DNA of 64,000 nt from CAVXJN01 sp963773585. GTDB taxonomy: Bacteria > Pseudomonadota > Gammaproteobacteria > JASBUN01. The notes below the pieces were generated by a model, which was given only the letters and a program-made list of their open reading frames with translations, searched no databases and was not told the DNA's origin. Position numbers and translations under genes: made by a program. Numbering within the stretch: position 1 is the stretch's first letter; every line of letters starts with the position of its first letter. Shown here piece after piece: positions 52,404-60,022 of the stretch. The stretch spans positions 62,001 through 126,000 of the forward strand of contig CAVZBR010000006.1 in the NCBI GenBank assembly GCA_963773585.1, read 5' to 3'.

Positions 52404-53771
52404 TCACCATCCCGCGTGTTCGATCGCTTCCTGCAATCGCGAGACGCCGACAACGCTCATGCCTTCGATCGCACCCTGTTTCGGTGCGTTGGCCTTCGGC
52501 ACGATTGCGCGTTTGAATCCGTGTTTGGCTGCTTCGCGCAACCGCTCCTGACCGTTCGCAACCGGCCGGATCTCGCCGGCCAGACCGACTTCTCCGAACA
52601 CCACCAAATCCTGCGGCAACGGTTTATCGCGGAAACTCGACAACACCGCCAGCAGCACCGCTAGATCGGCGCCCGTTTCGCTGACGCGCACGCCTCCGAC
52701 CACATTGACGAACACGTCCTGATCGTGGGTGGGGACAGCGCCGTGGCGGTGCAGGACGGCCAACAGCATGGCCAGGCGATTTTGTTCCAGACCCAGAGTG
52801 ACGCGGCGCGGATTCGACGAATGGGACTCATCCACCAGCACTTGCACTTCCACCAACATCGGGCGGCTGCCCTCGCGAGTCACCATGATCACGCTGCCCG
52901 GGACGGGCTGTTCGTGCCGCGACAAAAAAATCGCCGAAGGGTTGGATACTTCGCGCAGGCCCTTGTCGGTCATCGCGAACACACCCAATTCGTTGACGGC
53001 ACCGAAGCGGTTCTTGATCGCCCGGATCACCCGGTATCGGGAGCCATGCTCGCCTTCGAAATACAAAACGGTGTCGACCATGTGTTCGAGCACCCGCGGA
53101 CCGGCCAGGGTTCCTTCCTTGGTAACGTGCCCGACCAGGAACAATGCGGTGTTGCGTTGTTTGGCGAAACGCACCAGCTGGGCCGCGGACTCCCGCACCT
53201 GCGCCACCGACCCCGGTGCGGATTGCAGCAGCTCTGTAAATACGGTCTGAATGGAATCGATTGCGAGCACGCGCGGTTGCTCGCGCTGTGCAGTCCCCAG
53301 TATCCGTTCCACTGAAGTTTCGGTAAGCAACTGCAATTGCTCGCGCGGCAGTTCCAGACGTCGGGCACGCAGGCTGACCTGTTGTTTGGATTCTTCCCCG
53401 GTGACGTAGAGGGTCGGCATACGCGCGGCGAGGTCGGTGAGGGTCTGCAGCAGAATCGTGGACTTACCGATACCGGGATCGCCGCCAATCAACGTTACCG
53501 ATCCGGAAACCAAGCCGCCGCCCAGCACCCGGTCGAGTTCCGCCATTCCGGTCGAGGTACGGCTTTGCTCCTCCACATCGACCTGGTCCAGGCGCTGCAC
53601 CTGGATCTCGGCGTCCCCCGCGTAACCGGCAAAACGGGGGTTGGAAGTGGCGGAAGCCGCGACCGTCTCCACCATTGTGTTCCAAGCGCCGCAGTCGCCA
53701 CACTGCCCGGCCCATTTCGGTGCCTGAGCACCGCACTCGGTACAGGTGTAGAGAGTCTTCGCCTTGGCCAT
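52404..53771 (-). CDS. radA: DNA repair protein RadA
   Basis: The protein is 455 aa. An N-terminal zinc finger (C-T-E-C and C-G-D-C), a RecA-like ATPase with Walker A G-G-D-P-G-I-G-K-S-T near 96, the RadA signature K-N-R-F-G near 255 and a Lon-like C-terminal domain (S-N-P-R-R-V-T-L-G near 318) are all present. RadA helps branch migration in recombination. It starts 9 nt after alr. Confidence 0.96.
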   Translation of the reverse strand: MAKAKTLYTCTECGAQAPKWAGQCGDCGAWNTMVETVAASATSNPRFAGYAGDAEIQVQRLDQVDVEEQSRTSTGMAELDRVLGGGLVSGSVTLIGGDPGIGKSTILLQTLTDLAARMPTLYVTGEESKQQVSLRARRLELPREQLQLLTETSVERILGTAQREQPRVLAIDSIQTVFTELLQSAPGSVAQVRESAAQLVRFAKQRNTALFLVGHVTKEGTLAGPRVLEHMVDTVLYFEGEHGSRYRVIRAIKNRFGAVNELGVFAMTDKGLREVSNPSAIFLSRHEQPVPGSVIMVTREGSRPMLVEVQVLVDESHSSNPRRVTLGLEQNRLAMLLAVLHRHGAVPTHDQDVFVNVVGGVRVSETGADLAVLLAVLSSFRDKPLPQDLVVFGEVGLAGEIRPVANGQERLREAAKHGFKRAIVPKANAPKQGAIEGMSVVGVSRLQEAIEHAGW

Positions 53772-53780
53772 ATCAGGCGT

Positions 53781-54851
53781 TCATTCCGTGTCGCTGATTT
53801 CCACCCGCTGACTCACTCCGCACAACAATTCGTAGGAGATGGTACCGGCGTGGCGTGCGATTTCGTCCACCGGCAGGCCTGCGCCCCAAACAGTAACCGG
53901 GTCGCCGATCCGCGCTTCAGGCCGGCCGCGCAAATCCAGGCAGATCATGTCCATGGACACACGTCCGATCAGCGCCGCGCGACGCCCGTTCACCAGCACC
54001 GGTGTGCCGCTGGGCGCATGTCGGGGATAACCGTCACCGTAACCGATGGCTGCAATGCCCACTGCCATGTCCTCAGGGCATATGTAAGTGCCGCCATAAC
54101 CAATTGCATCGCCGCGGCGTCGCGCCTGAATCGCAATCAACTTCGTTCCAAGGGTCATGACCGGCTGCAAATCGATCGCCTCGCCATCGGTGTCCGGAAA
54201 CGGCGAAGCACCGTACAGCATGATACCTGGCCGCACCCATTGGCGATGGCTTCGGGGCCACGCCATGACGGCCGCGGAATTGGCGATGCTGTGCTCCTCG
54301 GTCTGACCCGTCACGGCGCGATCGAATACCTCCAACTGCGACACCGTCGCATCGCTGTCACGTTCGTCCGCGCTTGCCAGATGGGTCATGAGCCGCAGCG
54401 TTGCAACGGTTTCGCAGTTTGCCAAGCGTGCGGCAATCTGTGCCGTTTCGTTTGGCGCGATGCCGAGACGGTGCATTCCGGAATCGATTTTCAACCACAC
54501 CGGAATCGGCCACTCCGTGCGGACCGTTTCCAGCAGCTGCACCTGCTCGGGGCTGTGAACTACGCACTCGCAACGATTGAGGGTCGCCCACTGCAGCTCT
54601 TTCTCGGTATACACACCTTCAAGCAGCAACAACGGCTGGTAGATACTACTGGCACGCAATTCCCGGGCTTCGGCGATACACGCCACCGCGAATGCATCGG
54701 CTTCGGCGAGGGCCTGGGCGACGCGGACCGAACCATGCCCATAGCCATTGGCTTTGATGACCGCCAGGACACGGCTGGCAGGAGCCAGCTGCCGCACGCG
54801 CGCCAGATTGGAACGCAAGGCGCTTCGGTCGATAATGGCGCAGGCACGCAT
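53781..54851 (-). CDS. alr: Alanine racemase
   Basis: The protein is 356 aa. The PLP lysine is in V-I-K-A-N-G-Y-G-H-G near residue 34. The catalytic Tyr should lie in G-Y-G-G-T-Y-I-C-P near 250. I-G-Y-G-D-G-Y-P-R and R-V-S-M-D-M-I follow in order. It makes D-alanine for peptidoglycan. The position between dnaB and radA is common in gammaproteobacteria. Confidence 0.96.
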   Translation of the reverse strand: MRACAIIDRSALRSNLARVRQLAPASRVLAVIKANGYGHGSVRVAQALAEADAFAVACIAEARELRASSIYQPLLLLEGVYTEKELQWATLNRCECVVHSPEQVQLLETVRTEWPIPVWLKIDSGMHRLGIAPNETAQIAARLANCETVATLRLMTHLASADERDSDATVSQLEVFDRAVTGQTEEHSIANSAAVMAWPRSHRQWVRPGIMLYGASPFPDTDGEAIDLQPVMTLGTKLIAIQARRRGDAIGYGGTYICPEDMAVGIAAIGYGDGYPRHAPSGTPVLVNGRRAALIGRVSMDMICLDLRGRPEARIGDPVTVWGAGLPVDEIARHAGTISYELLCGVSQRVEISDTE

Positions 54852-54923
54852 GGGCGATCGGTCAACCGTTGAACGGCGCTTGGCGCCCCGCCAAATGCGT
54901 TTCCGGCCAGCGCCATTCGCTTG

Positions 54924-56318
54924 TCATTCGTAATGCTCGCCGCGATAGCCGTCGGCCAGATTTTCGAAGCGCGTATATTGGCCCAGGAAGGCAAGCCGCA
55001 CCGAACCAATGGGGCCGTTTCGCTGTTTGCCGATGATGATTTCCGCCGTTCCCTTGTCTGGGCTGTCTTCCTTGTAGACTTCGTCGCGATAGATGAACAC
55101 GATCACGTCGGCGTCCTGTTCGATGGCGCCCGATTCGCGTAGATCCGACATCACCGGACGCTTGTTCGGCCGCTGTTCCAGTGAACGGTTGAGCTGCGAA
55201 AGCGCCACTACCGGCACTTCGAGTTCCTTGGCCAGTGCTTTCAGGGAACGGGAGATTTCGGAGATTTCAGTGGCCCGGTTCTCGCTGCTGCGACCCGTCG
55301 ACTGCATCAACTGCAAGTAGTCGATCACGATCATGCCGAGACCGTGCTCCCGGGCTATACGGCGGGCCCTGGCGCGCAGTTCGGTCGGCGATAAGGCCGG
55401 CGTATCGTCGATGAAAATAGGCGCTTCCGCGAGGATACCCATGGCAGAGGTGAGGCGCGCCCAATCTTCATCGTCCAGTTTACCGGTGCGCACTTTGTGC
55501 TGGTCTATACGGCCCAGGGAACTCATCATGCGCATCGCCAACTGCTCGCCCGGCATTTCCATGGAGAATACCGCCACCGGGTATTTACCTTTTATCGCTG
55601 CCTGCTCGGCAATATTCATGGCGAACGTGGTTTTGCCCATGGACGGGCGGCCGGCAATGATCACCAAGTCCGAACGCTGCAAGCCGGAGGTCATGTCGTC
55701 GAAGTCCAGGAATCCGGTCGGCACGCCGGTAATGGGATCGTCGCGCTGATAAAGCTGGTCGATGCGATCCACCGCTTTTGCCAACAGCGTCTTGATACCG
55801 ACTGCGCCGGTGCGGCCCCGAGCGCCCTTGTCGGCGATTTCGAACACCATGGTCTCGGCCAGGTCCAGCAATTCGGAAGCGTTTCTACCGTCGGGTTGGT
55901 ACGCGGTGTCGGCGATATCGGTCGTCACCCGCAGCAACTGACGCACCACCGAACGCTCGCGCACAATATCCGCGTAGGCGCGGATATTGGCGGCACTGGG
56001 CGTGTCCTTGACCAAGGCGCCCAGGTAGGCCACGCCGCCTGCGTTGGTCAACTCGGCGTGACGCTCCAGCCACTCGGACACGGTTACTGCGTCGAACGGA
56101 CGGCTGTGTTCGGACAAATCGGCAATGGCGCGAAACACCAGACGATGATCGTGGCGGTAAAAGTCGTCTTCAATGATCCGGTCGGCGACTTGATCCCAGG
56201 CGGCATTATCCAGCATCAATCCGCCCAGCACCGCTTGTTCTGCCTCAATGGAATGAGGCGGAACTTTCAATGCTTCGGTTTGCCGATCCATCACAGCGGG
56301 CTGAGCGAACTCAGGCAT
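54924..56318 (-). CDS. dnaB: Replicative DNA helicase
   Basis: The protein is 464 aa. ATG 56318 with GGGAG at 5 nt was chosen; the frame runs on upstream without homology. The DnaB N-terminal domain has P-P-H-S-I-E-A-E-Q-A-V-L-G-G. The RecA-type helicase domain carries Walker A G-R-P-S-M-G-K-T-T near 228, then S-L-E/M-E-M and D-Y-L-Q-L-M. No intein is present. It lies 293 nt after rplI and may have its own promoter. Confidence 0.97.
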   Translation of the reverse strand: MPEFAQPAVMDRQTEALKVPPHSIEAEQAVLGGLMLDNAAWDQVADRIIEDDFYRHDHRLVFRAIADLSEHSRPFDAVTVSEWLERHAELTNAGGVAYLGALVKDTPSAANIRAYADIVRERSVVRQLLRVTTDIADTAYQPDGRNASELLDLAETMVFEIADKGARGRTGAVGIKTLLAKAVDRIDQLYQRDDPITGVPTGFLDFDDMTSGLQRSDLVIIAGRPSMGKTTFAMNIAEQAAIKGKYPVAVFSMEMPGEQLAMRMMSSLGRIDQHKVRTGKLDDEDWARLTSAMGILAEAPIFIDDTPALSPTELRARARRIAREHGLGMIVIDYLQLMQSTGRSSENRATEISEISRSLKALAKELEVPVVALSQLNRSLEQRPNKRPVMSDLRESGAIEQDADVIVFIYRDEVYKEDSPDKGTAEIIIGKQRNGPIGSVRLAFLGQYTRFENLADGYRGEHYE

Positions 56319-56611
56319 GTGTACTCCCAAGAAATGCGGCGAATCAAATGCAAGGACTTTGACCGAGTGACAGCGGCGCTTTCGGTACAGCGCTCTCAAA
56401 TCGATGGCAACCATGATGCACCGAGCGCCCCACCCCTGCAACGCCAATGTGCGCATCGAACGTGCGTGCGGGCAGACGCCATCACCGCGCGTTTAGCGCA
56501 GCAATCGCAATTCAATTCAGCGAAAGAATCGTAACCGATTCAACAGGAAGGTTTTACGCAAATCGCCGCACACGGGCGTCGCGATGGTGCGACGCCCGTG
56601 CCGCTAAAATA
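56319..56611. other. rplI-dnaB spacer
   Basis: This 293-nt spacer holds the rplI hairpin (56571-56600) and presumably a dnaB promoter that I could not define. No small gene is evident. Confidence 0.5.
56571..56600 (-). terminator. Hairpin terminator after rplI
   Basis: A perfect 12-bp stem (CACGGGCGTCGC with its complement) and a 6-nt loop start 12 nt after the rplI stop. A clear T-run is lacking on the minus strand. Confidence 0.6.
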
Positions 56612-57061
56612 TTATTCTGCTTCGACGACCACCGTCACCGTCGCGTTCACGTCGGTGTGCAAATGGATTTCGACTTCGTACTCGCCGACACTGCGCAGGG
56701 AACCGGTCGGCAAGCGTACCTCGCGCTTTTCCAGTTCGACGCCTACCGCTTGGCTCACGGCATCGGCAATATCCGAGGCGCCGATGGATCCGAACAACTT
56801 GCCTTCATCGCCCGCCTTCGCCTTGATGGTCGCTGTCGCACCGTCGAGCTTCTCGCGCCGGGCGTTGGCCCCTTCCAACGCATCTGCGGCAGTCTTTTCC
56901 AGCTCGGCCCGCCGCTCCTCGAATGCCTTGATATTCTCCGGCGTCGCCGTGGTGGCCTTGCCTTGGGGCAGCAGATAATTGCGCCCGTAACCGGACCGGA
57001 CTTTGACCTTGTCGCCCAGGTTGCCCAGGTTTTCGACTTTCTCCAGAAGAATGATTTCCAT
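56612..57061 (-). CDS. rplI: 50S ribosomal protein L9
   Basis: The protein is 149 aa. The start M-E-I-I-L-L-E-K-V-E-N-L-G and the G-Y-G-R-N-Y-L-L-P-Q-G-K-A motif are diagnostic. The connecting helix (about 40-75) and the C-terminal domain are complete. It ends the rpsF-priB-rpsR-DUF2232-rplI unit. Confidence 0.98.
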   Translation of the reverse strand: MEIILLEKVENLGNLGDKVKVRSGYGRNYLLPQGKATTATPENIKAFEERRAELEKTAADALEGANARREKLDGATATIKAKAGDEGKLFGSIGASDIADAVSQAVGVELEKREVRLPTGSLRSVGEYEVEIHLHTDVNATVTVVVEAE

Positions 57062-57081
57062 CGCTCATACCCTCGTATGTT

Positions 57082-58005
57082 TCATCTCGATTTCGGCGCG
57101 CGGCTGAACCGTTCCCGAAAATTCACCCAGGTGTCGGCGAGACCGATCAATGCCAACACCATTACCAACTGCGGCAGCGCGATGACCAACAAGACATACA
57201 ACGCCACTAACCAGCCGACCGATGCGCTGTTGCGCGCCACCAAACCATGAACCACGGCCAAGCCGGCAAACAAGTACATCACCACAGCGATGATGCTGAG
57301 ATTCAGCGCTATCGCGAGCTGCGCGAACAATGCCAGCGCGAACACTCCAATTGCAATCAACGCACTGACGTTGTCGAACCGCAGGCGATTGAATTCAGCC
57401 CGAAAACCGCCTGGGTTGCTCAGCATCGCCTGCCATGAACGACCCAGAAACAGACTCAGGACCACGCCCAGAACCGCGTAGGCCGCACTGAATCCGGTCA
57501 TCAGTTTCGACACCAGAGCCAGGGCCTGATCCAACTCCTGGGCATTGGAAAAGGCCGCGTGCTGCTCAAACGCCGGCCGCAACTCGTCGAGCAAAGGCCG
57601 CCACAATGCAGCCGGGTCGCCTACCAGCGCGAACACCACCAGCACGCCGGCAAAACCAAGCGCCACCGCGGTCTGCACTGACAAAGCCAGCGACTGGCTG
57701 CGCTTGAGCACCACCGCCGCCAGCCATGTCGGCAGCCAGAGCGTAAGCGTAAAACCCAGACTCAATAGCGGTGCGCGCAACGCCAAAAACGCAATCACCG
57801 CTGCAGCGATGATCGCGCCGACCGTGACCTGCAATCCCTGCTTGGCGCCGACATGCAACGTCACCAGCGCCACGGTGGCGCCACTGACGTACGCCAACAC
57901 CCACGTCAACGGAGCCAACAGCATGCTCAATAGAGCCGTGACCGCGGCCACGAGCGTTGCCTGCATCGGGCCGCGCAGGATGAAGGACGCCAAGCCGCGA
58001 ATCAT
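57082..58005 (-). CDS. DUF2232 membrane protein
   Basis: The protein is 307 aa with about eight membrane helices. It sits between rpsR and rplI, a place where a DUF2232 (YybS-like) gene is common in proteobacteria. No catalytic motif is seen and the function is unknown. The gaps to rpsR (38 nt) and rplI (20 nt) suggest one transcript. Confidence 0.8.
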   Translation of the reverse strand: MIRGLASFILRGPMQATLVAAVTALLSMLLAPLTWVLAYVSGATVALVTLHVGAKQGLQVTVGAIIAAAVIAFLALRAPLLSLGFTLTLWLPTWLAAVVLKRSQSLALSVQTAVALGFAGVLVVFALVGDPAALWRPLLDELRPAFEQHAAFSNAQELDQALALVSKLMTGFSAAYAVLGVVLSLFLGRSWQAMLSNPGGFRAEFNRLRFDNVSALIAIGVFALALFAQLAIALNLSIIAVVMYLFAGLAVVHGLVARNSASVGWLVALYVLLVIALPQLVMVLALIGLADTWVNFRERFSRAPKSR

Positions 58006-58043
58006 ATCAACAACAAATCGACCGGCTCAGCCGGCCGCGGTGA

Positions 58044-58268
58044 TCAATGACGGTCGGTGTACGGCAGGAGCGCCAGGAACCGGGCCCGCTTGATTGCCGT
58101 AGACAGCTGACGCTGATAACGGGCCTTGGTACCGGTGATCCGGCTGGGCACGATCTTGCCCGTCTCGGTGATGTAATTCTTCAGCGTAGCGAGATCCTTG
58201 TAATCGATCTCCTTGACGCCTTCGACCGTGAATCTGCAGTACTTCTTACGACGAAAATAACGCGCCAT
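58044..58268 (-). CDS. rpsR: 30S ribosomal protein S18
   Basis: The protein is 74 aa from ATG 58268, the normal start M-A-R-Y-F-R-R-K-K-Y-C-R-F. D-Y-K-D-L-A-T-L-K-N-Y and K-I-V-P-S-R-I-T-G-T are the S18 signature. It begins 4 nt after priB. Confidence 0.98.
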   Translation of the reverse strand: MARYFRRKKYCRFTVEGVKEIDYKDLATLKNYITETGKIVPSRITGTKARYQRQLSTAIKRARFLALLPYTDRH

Positions 58269-58272
58269 GTTT

Positions 58273-58617
58273 CTAATCCTCATCCAAATGTGCCGCATTC
58301 GGCAGCTGTTCAATTTGTTGTGCGTGCAGGACCAGCCGAAATTCTCCGGACTGATATCCCGCACTGCTCAAAAACCCCGTTACCCGAACCTGCTTCTCCA
58401 TGACCAGCGTCTCGAGCGCCGGCTGCAGTTCAATTCCTGCTGCGACCACGCCGATCCGGCATCTTGTTTGCCGCGCACGGCCGGCTTCGATCTGTTGCGA
58501 TGCATGCTCAAGACCGAAACGGGTGATCGGAATACCCGCCGGTGAATAGCGTGTATCCGGTCCGGAACACACGCGCCCGTCGAGCACTATCCGATTATCC
58601 ACCGGCCGATTATCCAC
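58273..58617 (-). CDS. priB: Primosomal replication protein N (PriB)
   Basis: The protein is 114 aa with a single OB-fold of PriB type: N-R-I-V-L-D-G-R-V, G-I-P-I-T-R-F-G-L-E-H and the G-F-L-S-S region. It binds single-stranded DNA at restart forks. It begins at GTG 58617 or at a second GTG five codons on; the first codons repeat (V-D-N-R-P then V-D-N-R) because of a 15-bp direct repeat. Its place between rpsF and rpsR is conserved. Confidence 0.9.
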   Translation of the reverse strand: MDNRPVDNRIVLDGRVCSGPDTRYSPAGIPITRFGLEHASQQIEAGRARQTRCRIGVVAAGIELQPALETLVMEKQVRVTGFLSSAGYQSGEFRLVLHAQQIEQLPNAAHLDED

Positions 58618-58647
58618 CGGTGCCGAAGGCCACGGGCTCGCGATTCG

Positions 58648-59088
58648 TCAGGCGCTGTCGCGCTCGTTGTCGGAATCGTTATCGGAATCGTCGTCGGAGC
58701 CGCGCGAAGAAGCACCGCGGCCACGACTTGGGCGGTCATCGTCATCACGGGATTCACGCTCCCGTTCCTCGCCGCCTTTGGCCATCGGCGAAGCTTCGGT
58801 CTCGGCTTCCTTGCGGGTGATGATCAGGTTGCGCAGCACCGCGTCGTTGAACCGGAACGCGTTCTCCAGTTCGTCGAGGGCTTCCTGGTCGCACTCGATA
58901 TTCATGAGCACGTAATGCGCTTTGTGGAGTTTCTGAATGGGATAGGCCAGCTGCCGGCGGCCCCAGTCTTCGAGCCGATGAACCTTGCCGCCCTTCTCTT
59001 CGATACCGCCACGATATTTTTCGATCATGGCAGGGACTTGCTCGCTCTGGTCCGGATGGACCAGGAACACGATTTCGTAATGTCGCAT
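58648..59088 (-). CDS. rpsF: 30S ribosomal protein S6
   Basis: The protein is 146 aa. The body (1-100) starts M-R-H-Y-E-I-V-F-L-V-H-P-D-Q-S-E-Q-V and has the R-R-Q-L-A-Y-P-I-Q-K-L-H-K-A-H-Y-V-L segment. The C-terminal 40 residues form an acidic tail with repeated D-S-D-N units, longer than in most relatives. It is the first gene of the operon; a hairpin lies 23 nt upstream of the start (59112-59136). Confidence 0.97.
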   Translation of the reverse strand: MRHYEIVFLVHPDQSEQVPAMIEKYRGGIEEKGGKVHRLEDWGRRQLAYPIQKLHKAHYVLMNIECDQEALDELENAFRFNDAVLRNLIITRKEAETEASPMAKGGEERERESRDDDDRPSRGRGASSRGSDDDSDNDSDNERDSA

Positions 59089-59111
59089 TGTAGCTCCCTA
59101 CGGTTTCAACA

Positions 59112-59136
59112 GCCTTCCGCCAGCGGGCGGTAAGGC
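59112..59136 (-). promoter_or_regulatory. Leader hairpin of the rpsF operon
   Basis: On the minus strand GCCTT-A-CCGCC pairs with GGCGG-AAGGC around a 4-5 nt loop, with one bulged A, just upstream of the rpsF ribosome binding site. S6:S18 autoregulatory leaders occur here in many bacteria; I could not confirm their exact consensus. Confidence 0.4.
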
Positions 59137-59273
59137 AAGGAGTCACGCGCCCAGGGGACGCGTAAGAGCGCGACATTCTACGTGAGGCGAAAACATAGCG
59201 CAATCAGAAGCTTCTCCGCCTACGGCTGCGGCGACGATCGCTAAGCGCTTGAACGAGCGCCCTTTCACGTCCG

Positions 59274-60020
59274 TCAGCCGACCATTCTCCGCTGGCGCAC
59301 GGCTTCGAACATGGCGACGCCGGCCGCCACGGAGACATTCAGGCTTTCCACCTGGCCGGCCATCGGTATGCGCACCAACCAGTCGCAGCGCTCGCGGGTC
59401 AGACGCCGCAAACCGCCACCCTCGGCGCCCAGCACCAGACCCAGGGGCACGTTGCAGTCGAGATCGTACAGGCTCTGCGCGCCCTCACCTGCCAGGCCCG
59501 CAAACCACATGCCGCGTTTTTTCAAATGCTCGAGTGTGCGCGCGAGATTGGTGACCTGGACGAAGGGCACCGATTCCGCGGCGCCGCTGGCAACCTTGCG
59601 CGCCGTGGCCGTAAGCCCCACGGCCCGATCGGCCGGCGCAATGACCGCGTGGGCACCCGCCGCCTCCGCGGTGCGCAAACAAGCGCCCAGGTTATGAGGA
59701 TCCTGCACGCCGTCGAGCACCAACAGCAACGGCTGTGCGACCCCGTCCAGGAGTTGCTCCAGGCTCGTTTCGGTTACCTTCCGGGAAGCCACCGCGCGCG
59801 CCACCACCCCCTGATGACGCGCGTTCGGTACCTGCTGGTCCAACTCCCGCCGCGAAACCTCGTGCGCAACGATGCCGAGCTCCGCCGCCAGGAGTCGAAT
59901 CTGCACCAACGCCCGGTCCCGGCGGGTTTGATCGAGCCAAAGTTCCTGCACGGATTCCGGTTGATGACGCAGCGCCGCCGACACCGCGTGCAGACCGAAA
60001 ACGAATTCCGAATCGTGCAT
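59274..60020 (-). CDS. rlmB: 23S rRNA (guanosine-2'-O)-methyltransferase RlmB
   Basis: The protein is 248 aa. The N-terminal RNA-binding domain starts F-V-F-G-L-H-A-V. The SPOUT methyltransferase motifs are L-D-G-V-Q-D-P-H-N-L-G-A (motif 1), G-L-V-L-G-A-E-G-G-G-L (motif 2) and E-S-L-N-V-S-V-A-A-G (motif 3). It methylates G2251 of 23S rRNA in E. coli. It starts 2 nt after rnr, the common order. Confidence 0.95.
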   Translation of the reverse strand: MHDSEFVFGLHAVSAALRHQPESVQELWLDQTRRDRALVQIRLLAAELGIVAHEVSRRELDQQVPNARHQGVVARAVASRKVTETSLEQLLDGVAQPLLLVLDGVQDPHNLGACLRTAEAAGAHAVIAPADRAVGLTATARKVASGAAESVPFVQVTNLARTLEHLKKRGMWFAGLAGEGAQSLYDLDCNVPLGLVLGAEGGGLRRLTRERCDWLVRIPMAGQVESLNVSVAAGVAMFEAVRQRRMVG

Positions 60021-60022
60021 TG

